This document shows, in pieces, positions 50,187-57,190 of a stretch of 57,190 nucleotides of DNA; the first letter of the stretch is position 1; each line of letters opens with the position of its first letter. The notes beneath the pieces were generated by a model that was given only the letters and a program-made list of their open reading frames with translations, was not told where the DNA came from and made no database searches. The stretch covers positions 1 through 57,190 of the forward strand of contig NZ_BPQU01000030.1 of the NCBI RefSeq assembly GCF_022179445.1, read 5' to 3'. Both the position numbers and the translations under genes were made by a program. This DNA comes from Methylobacterium mesophilicum (lineage in GTDB: Bacteria; Pseudomonadota; Alphaproteobacteria; Rhizobiales; Beijerinckiaceae).

Positions 50187-51476
50187 TCACGTCCCGGCCT
50201 TGCCCTCCGGCCGCAGGGCGACCGGGTCGCCGTCGCGCAGCGACGCCGGCGGCCCGACCACGACCCGCTCGCCGCCGGTCAGGCCGGTGCGCAGCTCCAG
50301 CATCGTCCCGGTCTGGCGGAAGATCGTCACCGGGCGCATCCGCACCACATGACCGCCCTCCGCGCCGGCCCCCACCACCGCCACCCGGGTGCCGTCCTGG
50401 TCGAAGATCAGGGCGTCGTTCGGGACCGACACCGCCGGGGACACCCGGGGGATCGCCAGGGTCAGGGTGATGTAGAGGCCGGCCTGCAGGACCCGGTCCG
50501 GGTTGGGGATGTCGACCTGCGTCACCAGGGTGCGCGAGGCGTGGAGCAGGGTCGTGGACGAGCGCGAGACCCGGCCGGGGAAGATTTTTCCAGGGAGCTG
50601 CGCCACCTCGGCCTTGGCCTCCAGGCCGTCGCGGATTCCGTCGGCCGCGTAGAGCGGCACGTTCACCGCCATGCGCAGCACGTCGTCCCGGGCCAGCGTC
50701 AGCAGCGGCGCGCCCGTGTTGGTGTCCGCCGTGACCGCGTCGCCGACATCGGTGTTGCGGGTGGTCACGACCCCGTCGAAGGGCGCGCGGATCTCCTCGA
50801 AGCCGGTCAGGACCCTGAGCCGGGCGACCTGGGCCTCCTGGGCGGCGATGTTGGCCTCCGCGACCTTCACGGCCGCCTTGACGGCGTCGACGTTGGCGCC
50901 CTGCGCCAGCACCCCGGCCTGCGCGGTGTCGGCGTTCTGCTGGGTCGCGGTGCCGCTGCCGGCCAGCGTCGAGGTCCGCCGGTTGGTCACGTCCGCGAGG
51001 TGGCGGTTGGCTTCGGCCTGATCGACCATGGCGCGCGCCTGGATCAGCGCCGCCTGCAATTGCAGCACCTGCGATTGCGCCTGGACCAACTGCTGGTCGA
51101 GGTCGGGCGCGCTGATCCGGAACAGCAGGTCGCCCTTCCTCACGTGCGAGCCGATATCGACCTTGCGCTCGACGATGTAGCCGGTCGCCCGCGGATAGAG
51201 GCTCGCGGTGTCGAAGGCCTGGGTGGTGCCGGTCTGGGTCAGGCTGAGCGTGTCGGAGGCCTGCCGGGCCATGGCCACCCGCACGGTCTGGGGCTTCTTG
51301 GCCGCCTGCGGCGGCGGGCTCGCCGCCCGGGACGGCTCCGGCCAGTGGCGGTAGCCCAGGAGCCCGACCCCCGCCAGCGCCAGCAGGCCGATCCACAGGC
51401 GGCCGGGCCGCGCGGGGCCGCCGGGCGCGCCCGGCGCAGCGGATTCGCGCGCGGCTGAACTGTCCCGGTCCGCCAT
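50187..51476 (-). CDS. orphan RND efflux periplasmic adaptor
   Basis: This predicted 429-residue adaptor has an N-terminal hydrophobic anchor (LWIGLLALAGVGLLGYR), a barrel-sandwich hybrid region (RATGYIVERKVDIGSHVRKG), a coiled-coil hairpin around residues 120-210 (AQSQVLQLQAALIQARAMVD) and C-terminal barrel parts (PNDALIFDQDGTRVAVVGAG). The ATG at 51476 has a GAGGA site; another ATG lies six codons upstream. No RND permease or outer-membrane factor lies beside it on this strand, so either its partners are elsewhere or it is an orphan. Gcd follows it downstream (178 bases). Confidence 0.82.
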   Translation of the reverse strand: MADRDSSAARESAAPGAPGGPARPGRLWIGLLALAGVGLLGYRHWPEPSRAASPPPQAAKKPQTVRVAMARQASDTLSLTQTGTTQAFDTASLYPRATGYIVERKVDIGSHVRKGDLLFRISAPDLDQQLVQAQSQVLQLQAALIQARAMVDQAEANRHLADVTNRRTSTLAGSGTATQQNADTAQAGVLAQGANVDAVKAAVKVAEANIAAQEAQVARLRVLTGFEEIRAPFDGVVTTRNTDVGDAVTADTNTGAPLLTLARDDVLRMAVNVPLYAADGIRDGLEAKAEVAQLPGKIFPGRVSRSSTTLLHASRTLVTQVDIPNPDRVLQAGLYITLTLAIPRVSPAVSVPNDALIFDQDGTRVAVVGAGAEGGHVVRMRPVTIFRQTGTMLELRTGLTGGERVVVGPPASLRDGDPVALRPEGKAGT

Positions 51477-51750
51477 CTGGTCCTCGGGTCGCACCGAACG
51501 TCCGCCCGGCAGGGGCGATCCGGCCTGCGGCCGGCGCCCGCCGACCGGGACACGTTCAAGAGTGTATTCAATTCATAGACCATGCCCGGGGTCCCGGCGA
51601 GATGCCGCAGCGCACGATGATGTGCTGGATCCTCCGATGCCGCGGCCGGTTACCCCCGCGACGGGGCTGGATTCCGGCCCCCGTTCCCAGACGCGCCGAC
51701 GCCGGACCTGTCCCCCTCTTCGGCGGCGCGCTCCAACAGGCCGACACGCG

Positions 51751-52986
51751 ATGACCGAGATCTCCCGGCGTTCCATGATTGCCGCCGCGGGCGGTGCGAT
51801 GATGGCGTCCCCCGCCCTGGCGCAGACCGCCGCCGGCCCTCTCGCCGCCGGGCCCCTGCCCCAGCGGGGCTCCAGGGGCGCCGACATCCTGGGCCCGACC
51901 AACGGGCCCCGCGCCGCCGAGGAGCCGTTCACCCAGGCGCCGCCGGCCACCGACCACGGCACGATGCCGAACCTGAAATGGTCGTTCACCGACAGCCACA
52001 TGCGCCTGGAGGAAGGCGGCTGGGCGCGCCAGACCACGGTGCGCGAATTGCCGGTCTCCAAGGCCATGGCCGGGGTCAACATGCGGCTCAAGGCCGGCGT
52101 GGTCCGCGAGATGCACTGGCACAAGGAAGCCGAGTGGTCCTACATGATCAAGGGCAAGGCCCGGATCACCGCGGTCGACCAGGACGGGCGCACCTTCGCG
52201 GACGATGTCGGCGAGGGCGACCTCTGGTACTTCCCGGGCGGCATCCCGCACGCGATCCAGGGGCTTTCGGCCGACGGCATCGACGGTTGCGAGTTCCTGC
52301 TGGTGTTCGACGACGGCGGCTTCTCGGAGGATTCGACCTTCCTGCTCACCGACTGGCTGGCGCACACGCCGCGGGACATCCTGGCCAAGAATCTCGGGGT
52401 GCCCGAGAGCGCGCTGGCCAAGATCCCCGAGAAGGAGCTCTACATCTTCCCGGGGCCGACCCCCGGCCCGCTCGCGGCCGACAAGATGGGCGGCGCCGGG
52501 GACGTCCCAAAAACCTTCAGCCACCGGATGCTGGCGCAGGAGCCGATCCGCACCAAGAGCGGGCGCGTGCGCATCACCGATTCCACGGTGTTCCCGGCCT
52601 CGGCGACGATCGCGGCGGCGCTGGTCGAGGTCGAGCCCGGGGGGATGCGCGAGCTGCACTGGCACCCCAACGGCGACGAGTGGCAGTACTACCTCTCGGG
52701 CAAGGGCCGGATGACGGTGTTCGGCTCGGAATCGAAGGCCCGCACCTTCGACTACCAGGCCGGCGACGTCGGCTACGTGCCCTACGCCATGGGCCACTAC
52801 ATCGAGAATACCGGCGACACGACGCTGACCTTCCTGGAGATGTTCAAGAGCCCGCGCTACGCCGACATCTCGCTGAACCAGTGGCTGGCGCTGACCCCGC
52901 ATCCCCTGGTGCAGGCCCATACCGGGCTGGATCCCAAGCAGCTCGACGCCCTGCCGCAAACCAAGACGCCGGTCGTGCCGGGTTGA
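51751..52986 (+). CDS. oxdC: exported oxalate decarboxylase (bicupin, Mn-dependent)
   Basis: This 411-residue protein of the oxalate decarboxylase family has two cupin domains. Domain 1 has the metal motif MHWHKEAEWSYMI, and domain 2 has LHWHPNGDEWQYYLSG. The lid loop reads SEDST (Bacillus subtilis OxdC has SENST), the feature separating decarboxylase from oxidase. A Tat-like leader (TEISRRSMIAAAGGAMMASP) predicts folded export with its Mn loaded. It would convert oxalate to formate and CO2, consuming a proton. The ATG at 51751 precedes the RR motif. Convergent neighbours are not operon-mates; a small secreted protein follows 74 bases downstream. Confidence 0.9.
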   Translation: MTEISRRSMIAAAGGAMMASPALAQTAAGPLAAGPLPQRGSRGADILGPTNGPRAAEEPFTQAPPATDHGTMPNLKWSFTDSHMRLEEGGWARQTTVRELPVSKAMAGVNMRLKAGVVREMHWHKEAEWSYMIKGKARITAVDQDGRTFADDVGEGDLWYFPGGIPHAIQGLSADGIDGCEFLLVFDDGGFSEDSTFLLTDWLAHTPRDILAKNLGVPESALAKIPEKELYIFPGPTPGPLAADKMGGAGDVPKTFSHRMLAQEPIRTKSGRVRITDSTVFPASATIAAALVEVEPGGMRELHWHPNGDEWQYYLSGKGRMTVFGSESKARTFDYQAGDVGYVPYAMGHYIENTGDTTLTFLEMFKSPRYADISLNQWLALTPHPLVQAHTGLDPKQLDALPQTKTPVVPG

Positions 52987-53060
52987 CGCGGCCAGGAACC
53001 TGATCGAGCCTGGGTGCGTCGATATGATGAACAGTATTCAGGCTTGATACGGAGAACCCG

Positions 53061-53369
53061 ATGCGCGCCCTCGCCCGCGCGTTCCTCGCCCTGGCGCTCG
53101 CCCTCCCGGCGGGCGCCGCCTGGGCGCAGGTACAGCCGAACGACCCGAACGCGGCCAATTCCTCGTTCGCCCTGCAGAGCCAGATCCGCACCCTCAACCA
53201 GCAGCGGGTCTCCGACTACAACACGCTGAACCAGCAGTTCCAGCGCAACGTCCAGTACCAGCCCCACGTGCCGTATTACGGCGTCTACGGCGGGCGCCGA
53301 GTCGGCCGGCACGGGATCGCGCGGGCGCCCCGGGGCGGGGTCAACACCAGCGTGTGCATCGGCTGCTGA
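53061..53369 (+). CDS. small exported protein of unknown function
   Basis: This 102-residue protein has a signal peptide (LARAFLALALALPAGAAWAQ, cleaved near AWA). The mature part is rich in Gln, Asn and Tyr (SSFALQSQIRTLNQQRVSDY, then QQFQRNVQYQPHVPYYGVYG) and ends in Cys-Ile-Gly-Cys, which may form a disulfide. Its GGAGA ribosome-binding site sits 6 bases upstream. No family is recognised. Its position 74 bases after oxdC suggests co-expression is possible. Confidence 0.65.
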   Translation: MRALARAFLALALALPAGAAWAQVQPNDPNAANSSFALQSQIRTLNQQRVSDYNTLNQQFQRNVQYQPHVPYYGVYGGRRVGRHGIARAPRGGVNTSVCIGC

Positions 53370-53377
53370 GCGTCGGC

Positions 53378-53423
53378 GCATCGTCCCGAAAGGTGGTTGC
53401 CGGCTTTCGGAACCGGACGATGC
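53378..53423. repeat. REP-like palindrome between a small gene and purD
   Basis: gcatcgtcccg ... cggacgatgc forms an imperfect stem enclosing aaaggtggttgccggctttcgg-type core. The same family occurs at 14484-14528 and in degraded form near 22524-22557. Confidence 0.75.
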
Positions 53424-53518
53424 GGGGGCCGAAATCCCGGCATAGCGGGGACAGCCCGAAAAAAACCTTTTCCCGTCCGCACGCTTGGCCCAGAAGCTGG
53501 GCCCATGGTGGCGCGCGC

Positions 53519-54796
53519 ATGAACATTCTGCTGATCGGCTCGGGGGGACGCGAGCACGCGCTGGCCTGGCGCCTGGCCAAGAGCCCGCTCTGTACCCGCC
53601 TGTTCACGGCGCCGGGCAATCCCGGCACCGCCCGCCACGGCACCAACCGGCCCGACCTCACGATCACCGACCACGCCGCGGTGGCGGCCTTCTGCGCCGC
53701 CGAGTCGATCGGCCTCGTGGTGGTCGGGCCCGAGGCGCCGCTGGTCGCCGGGCTGGTCGACGACCTGAAGATCGCCGGGATCCGCACCTTCGGGCCGACC
53801 CGCGACGCGGCGCGGCTCGAGGGCTCCAAGGGCTTCACCAAGGACCTCTGCGCCGCCTGCGGGATCCCGACCGCCGCCTTCGCGCGCTTCACCGCGCTGG
53901 AGCCGGCGCTCGCCTATGTCCGCCGGGAGGGCGTCCCGATCGTCGTGAAGGCCGACGGCCTCGCGGCCGGCAAGGGCGTCACCGTCGCCGAGACCCTGGA
54001 CCAGGCCGAGGACGCGCTGGCGTCGCTGTTCGAGGATCCCGGCGCCGAGGTGGTGGTCGAGGAATGCCTGTTCGGCGAGGAGGCGAGTTTTTTCGCGCTG
54101 TGCGACGGCACCCGGGCGATCCCGCTCGGCACCGCGCAGGACCACAAGCGCGTGTTCGACGGCGACCGCGGCCCCAACACCGGCGGCATGGGCGCCTACT
54201 CCCCGGCCCGGGTCGTGACCCCGGAGATCGAGGCCCGGGTCATGGCCGAGATCATCCTGCCGACGCTGGCCGGCATGCGGGCGCGCGGCTGCCCGTTCAC
54301 GGGCATCCTCTACGCCGGCCTGATGCTCACCGCGGACGGCCCCAAGCTCATCGAGTACAACACCCGCTTCGGCGATCCCGAGGCGCAGGTGCTGATGCCC
54401 CGCCTCGCCTCCGACCTCGTCCCGGCTTTGCTCTCGGCGAGCGAAGGCGACCTCTCTGGGGTCACGCTGGAATTCGACGCCCACCGGGCCGCCCTCACCG
54501 TGGTGATGGCGGCCGCCGGCTATCCCGGGGCCGTGGTGCGGGGCTCGGTGATCCGTGGCGTCGACGGGGCCGAGGGCGACGGCGTGTTCGTGTTCCAGGC
54601 CGGCACCCGCGACGAGGGCGGCCAGCTGCTCGCCGACGGCGGCCGGGTGCTCGCGGTGACGGCGCTCGGCGACAGCGTCACCGACGCCCAGGACCGCGCC
54701 TACGCGGCGGTGGCCCGGATCGACTGGCCGGAGGGCTTCTGCCGCCGGGACATCGGCTTCCGCGAAGTCGCCCGGGAAGCCGCGGACCGGGGCTGA
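53519..54796 (+). CDS. purD: phosphoribosylamine-glycine ligase
   Basis: This 425-residue GARS joins glycine to 5-phosphoribosylamine with ATP in purine synthesis. The start NILLIGSGGREHALAWRLAK, VKADGLAAGKGVTVAETLDQ, the ATP-grasp EEASFFALCDGTRAIPLG and GPNTGGMGAYSPARV are canonical. The ATG at 53519 begins the strict family N-terminus. It is a core gene; its neighbour ggt is convergent. It is the second gene of this window that uses glycine, but no link to the 13-19 kb cluster is implied. Confidence 0.93.
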   Translation: MNILLIGSGGREHALAWRLAKSPLCTRLFTAPGNPGTARHGTNRPDLTITDHAAVAAFCAAESIGLVVVGPEAPLVAGLVDDLKIAGIRTFGPTRDAARLEGSKGFTKDLCAACGIPTAAFARFTALEPALAYVRREGVPIVVKADGLAAGKGVTVAETLDQAEDALASLFEDPGAEVVVEECLFGEEASFFALCDGTRAIPLGTAQDHKRVFDGDRGPNTGGMGAYSPARVVTPEIEARVMAEIILPTLAGMRARGCPFTGILYAGLMLTADGPKLIEYNTRFGDPEAQVLMPRLASDLVPALLSASEGDLSGVTLEFDAHRAALTVVMAAAGYPGAVVRGSVIRGVDGAEGDGVFVFQAGTRDEGGQLLADGGRVLAVTALGDSVTDAQDRAYAAVARIDWPEGFCRRDIGFREVAREAADRG

Positions 54797-54799
54797 AAT

Positions 54800-54860
54800 C
54801 CCGGTGTCTCGGGGGCTCCGCTCCCGAACCCCTGCCAAAGGGCCTGCCCTTTGGGAACCC
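54800..54860. repeat. family B repeat between purD and ggt
   Basis: Convergent intergenic element with cgggggctccgctcccg and ccaaagggcctgccctttgg hairpins, related to the repeats at 1-125, 19064-19170 and 47478-47569. It probably terminates both flanking genes. Confidence 0.7.
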
Positions 54861-54861
54861 G

Positions 54862-56631
54862 TTACTCGCCGATCGCGGCGCCGGCCGGACGGCGGTTGTC
54901 GTTGGCGCCGTAGAGCAGGCCTGGGCGCATCCGCTCCGTGCGCGTGGCGTCGTTGCCCGAGGAGGCCGCGTCGGTGGGGTCCGGCACGGCGGCGCGGATT
55001 GCGATCAGCTCCTGCGCCCCCCAGGGTCTCTGCTCGACGATCGTGTGGCCCATGCCCCGCAGGATGCCCTGCGTGTCCGCCGAGAGCGCGAACGGCTCGG
55101 CGTAGACCGTGTCGGGCAGCCACTGGTGATGGATGCGCGGGGCGTCCACCGCCTCCTGCGGCTCCATGCCGAAATCGAGCACGTTGATCAGCGTCTGGGC
55201 GTTGATCGTGATGATCCGCGAGCCCCCGGGCGAGCCCGCCACCAGGGCGACCTTGCCGTCCCGCAGCACGATGGTCGGCGCCATCGACGAGAGCGGGCGC
55301 TTGCCCGGCGCGATCGCGTTGCGGGCGCCCTGGACCAGGCCGAACAGGTTCGGCACCCCGGGCTTGACGGTAAAATCGTCCATCTCGTCGTTGAGGAAGA
55401 ACCCGGTCTCCCCGGCCATCACGCCGGCGCCGAAATAGCCGTTGATCGTGTAGGTGAGCGAGACTGCGTTGCCGGCCTTGTCCATCACCGAGATGTGGGT
55501 GGTCTCGGGCTTCTCCTGCGGGAGGCTTTCGGGGGCCGGGCGGATCTCGGCGGACGGGGTCGCCCGGTCCGGCCGGATCGTAGCCCGGAGCTGCTCGGCG
55601 TAGGCCGGCGACAGCAGGCGCGCCACCGGGTTGGGCCCGAAATCCGGGTCGCCCAGCAGGATGTTGCGGTCGGCATAGGCGCGCCGCATCGCCTCGACCA
55701 TCAGGTGCACGGTCCGGGCGGAATTGAAGCCGGCCGCCCGCAGGTCGTAGCCGTCGAGGATGGTCAGGATCTCGCACAAAGTCGTGCCGCCGGACGAAGG
55801 CGGAGGTGCCGACAGGATGGTGGCGCCCCGGTAGCGGCAGGTCAGCGGTTCGGATTCGGTCACCGTGTAGGCGGCGAAGTCGGACGCCGTGAGCACCCCG
55901 CCCCCGGCCCGGGACGCCGCCTCGACCTGGCGGGGGATCTCGCCCTTGTAGAACGCGTCCGAGCCGCCCTCGGCGATGGCCTGGAGGGTGCGGGCGAGGC
56001 CGGCCTGGACCATCCGGTCGCCGGGCCGCCAGGGGCTGCCGTCCGGGCGCAGGAAGACGCGGGCGACGTTGGCCTGGCCGGCGAACAGCTTGGCGCCGAA
56101 ATCCAGGATGTCGGTGTCGCCCCGGGTGAGCACGAAGCCGTCCCGGGCCAGCGCGACCGCCGGGGCCATCACCCGGGCCAGCGGCAGGGTGCCGTATTCC
56201 GCGAGCGCGGTGTTCAGGCCGAGCACGGTGCCGGGCACGCCCGCCGCCTTCCAGCCGCGCAGGCTCGCGCCCTTCACGACGCTGCCGTCGGCGTCGAGAT
56301 ACATGTCGCGGCTGGCCGCCCCGGGCGCCTTCTCGCGGAAATTGATGAAGCGGCTCTGTCCGTCGGCCCGGTGCAGCACCAGGAAGCCGCCGCCGCCGAT
56401 ATTGCCGCAGCACGGGTTCACCACCGCCTCGGCATAGGCCACGGCCACCGCGGCATCGATGGCGTTGCCGCCGGCCTTCAGGATGTCGGCGCCGACCTGT
56501 GAGGCCAGGCGCTGGGACGACACCACCATGCCGTTCTCGGCCTCGACGGCCGGTCCCGAGGCGGCCCGCGCCCCGGGGCTTCCGAGGGCGACGAGAAGCC
56601 CGAGGAACAGCGCGCGTGCCGGTGCGATCAT
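54862..56631 (-). CDS. ggt: gamma-glutamyltransferase
   Basis: This 589-residue exported enzyme splits gamma-glutamyl bonds of glutathione and transfers the glutamyl group. After the signal peptide (RALFLGLLVALGSPGARA), the N-terminal blocks QRLASQVGADILKAGGNAID and NPCCGNIGGGGFLVL fit the large subunit. Autocleavage happens before the catalytic Thr in KPETTHISVMDKAGNAVSLT, generating the small subunit. The ATG at 56631 starts the signal peptide; the frame runs upstream for about 107 codons without support. The gene lies at the right side of the window, followed upstream by repeats. Confidence 0.93.
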   Translation of the reverse strand: MIAPARALFLGLLVALGSPGARAASGPAVEAENGMVVSSQRLASQVGADILKAGGNAIDAAVAVAYAEAVVNPCCGNIGGGGFLVLHRADGQSRFINFREKAPGAASRDMYLDADGSVVKGASLRGWKAAGVPGTVLGLNTALAEYGTLPLARVMAPAVALARDGFVLTRGDTDILDFGAKLFAGQANVARVFLRPDGSPWRPGDRMVQAGLARTLQAIAEGGSDAFYKGEIPRQVEAASRAGGGVLTASDFAAYTVTESEPLTCRYRGATILSAPPPSSGGTTLCEILTILDGYDLRAAGFNSARTVHLMVEAMRRAYADRNILLGDPDFGPNPVARLLSPAYAEQLRATIRPDRATPSAEIRPAPESLPQEKPETTHISVMDKAGNAVSLTYTINGYFGAGVMAGETGFFLNDEMDDFTVKPGVPNLFGLVQGARNAIAPGKRPLSSMAPTIVLRDGKVALVAGSPGGSRIITINAQTLINVLDFGMEPQEAVDAPRIHHQWLPDTVYAEPFALSADTQGILRGMGHTIVEQRPWGAQELIAIRAAVPDPTDAASSGNDATRTERMRPGLLYGANDNRRPAGAAIGE

Positions 56632-56867
56632 CCAGGCTCTCTTCGATGCGGGTCCGGCGCTGCCATATAGGGGGCCGGGCGCCGGAGTCGCGGCTCCCGA
56701 CGATAGCCTCATCCTGAGAGGGTGTGGGTCTTTCGGTTCTCCGCTCGCGACAGACGCTGCGGCGCTCCTCGGAAGGTCCATCCCGGCACAGGAGCCTGGC
56801 TTGCGAGCCGAGGCGGGACGTTCCCCGAAGATTTGCGGTCGAGGTCGATGACGGAGCGCGACACGCC

Positions 56868-56961
56868 CCCTCTCCCGTGCGGGAGAGGGTTGGGGTGAGG
56901 GACCAGATCTTTCCGGAGAAGTCGCATCCCTCACCCTGTCCCTCTCCCGCACGGGAGAGGG
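56868..56961. repeat. compound inverted repeat of CTCTCCCG palindromes
   Basis: Two self-complementary 22-base blocks, each with ccctctcccg arms and the reverse complement on the other side (56868-56889 and 56940-56961), flank the arms gtgaggga / tccctcac. This makes a large cruciform-capable structure. It sits upstream of ggt, in a stretch (56632-57190) with no gene. Confidence 0.7.
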
Positions 56962-57060
56962 GACCCGCGCCGTGTCCTTCGTCGCCGGCCCGTCCGGGGC
57001 CGCCCGGGTATTCGGCTCATGAGGATGTCGAAGGGTGACCGATCGACAGACTCTCAGCCT

Positions 57061-57150
57061 CTAAGGTGGCGCAGCGGAGCGGAGCCCTCGAAGGAGCCCT
57101 CCAGCGAGCCGCACGCGTTCTGGAGGGCTCCTTCGGGGCCCGGCGGTATT
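57061..57150. repeat. family A palindromic repeat at the window's right edge
   Basis: Perfect 16-bp arms cgaaggagccctccag (57089-57104) and ctggagggctccttcg (57120-57135), shared in part with the inner stem of the 17989-18109 element. The element may continue past 57190. Confidence 0.7.
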
Positions 57151-57190
57151 TGATATCGGCGAGCGTCAGGAGGAGGTGGGTGTTGGGGGA

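Noticed and set aside
54862..56952. 696-residue extended gamma-glutamyltransferase
   Set aside because: The upstream extension crosses repeats and has no support; the signal peptide starts at 56631.

Overview
The window is very GC-rich (well over 65 percent by eye), with dense genes, ATGA/GTGA-type overlaps, orphan HWE/HisKA_2 sensor kinases, a membrane PQQ glucose dehydrogenase, a corrin biosynthesis gene, PaoABC-type molybdo-iron-sulfur enzymes and many short palindromic intergenic repeats. This fits an alphaproteobacterium of the order Hyphomicrobiales, and Methylobacterium or a close relative is my best guess. That guess is an inference from content, because there is no rRNA or other marker gene. 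No tRNA, rRNA, CRISPR array, integrase or transposase was seen, so the window reads as ordinary chromosome with several accessory patches.

Layout. 0-3.5 kb: small secreted proteins around an overlapping beta-carbonic anhydrase / SulP transporter operon (minus strand). 3.7-12.8 kb: an HWE sensor kinase with an expanding 15-bp repeat, an alpha/beta hydrolase, a GlcG/HbpS-type protein, an ArgE-type deacylase, a DoxX protein, a GST, a LysR pseudogene broken at a tandem repeat, a GFA protein and an AhpD-like protein behind a TetR-like operator. 12.9-19.1 kb: a tandem glycine riboswitch and a D-amino acid dehydrogenase, then a VapBC-type toxin-antitoxin pair, then a PLP lyase-like protein, a beta-hydroxyaspartate-aldolase-like enzyme (BhcC type) and an ornithine-cyclodeaminase-family protein resembling iminosuccinate reductase (BhcD type). 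19.2-29.1 kb: cobF, a RadD-like helicase, a gene-poor kilobase, a berberine-bridge-type flavoenzyme, guanine deaminase, an ABM-domain membrane protein, an unknown SLGGNCE-motif protein and a patatin. 29.2-34.8 kb: an RND pump with its adaptor and a GAF/HisKA_2 kinase. 35-41.4 kb: a ParDE module whose toxin has an in-frame stop, a PaoABC-like molybdoenzyme operon, and an MqsRA pair followed by two tiny overlapping ORFs. 41.8-47.5 kb: a complete ytfQRT-yjfF-type sugar ABC transporter with a DapA-family lyase/aldolase, behind a perfect palindromic operator. 47.6-56.6 kb: Gcd, an orphan RND adaptor, a Tat-signal-bearing oxalate decarboxylase, a small secreted protein, purD and gamma-glutamyltransferase. 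The right end carries structured repeats.

How the genes may work together. The most interesting set lies at 12.9-19.1 kb. A glycine-sensing leader drives a flavoprotein that could oxidise glycine to glyoxylate. Next to it are genes for joining glyoxylate to glycine, removing water (candidate only) and reducing iminosuccinate to aspartate. Together they would form a linear two-glycine-to-aspartate route related to the beta-hydroxyaspartate cycle but without its aminotransferase. This is inference and needs biochemistry. The ytf operon with its lyase looks like a sugar or sugar-acid uptake and breakdown unit. Gcd and the exported oxalate decarboxylase are both predicted to act outside the cytoplasm. 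Three toxin-antitoxin loci (one with a dead toxin) and several families of structured repeats mark the accessory junctions.
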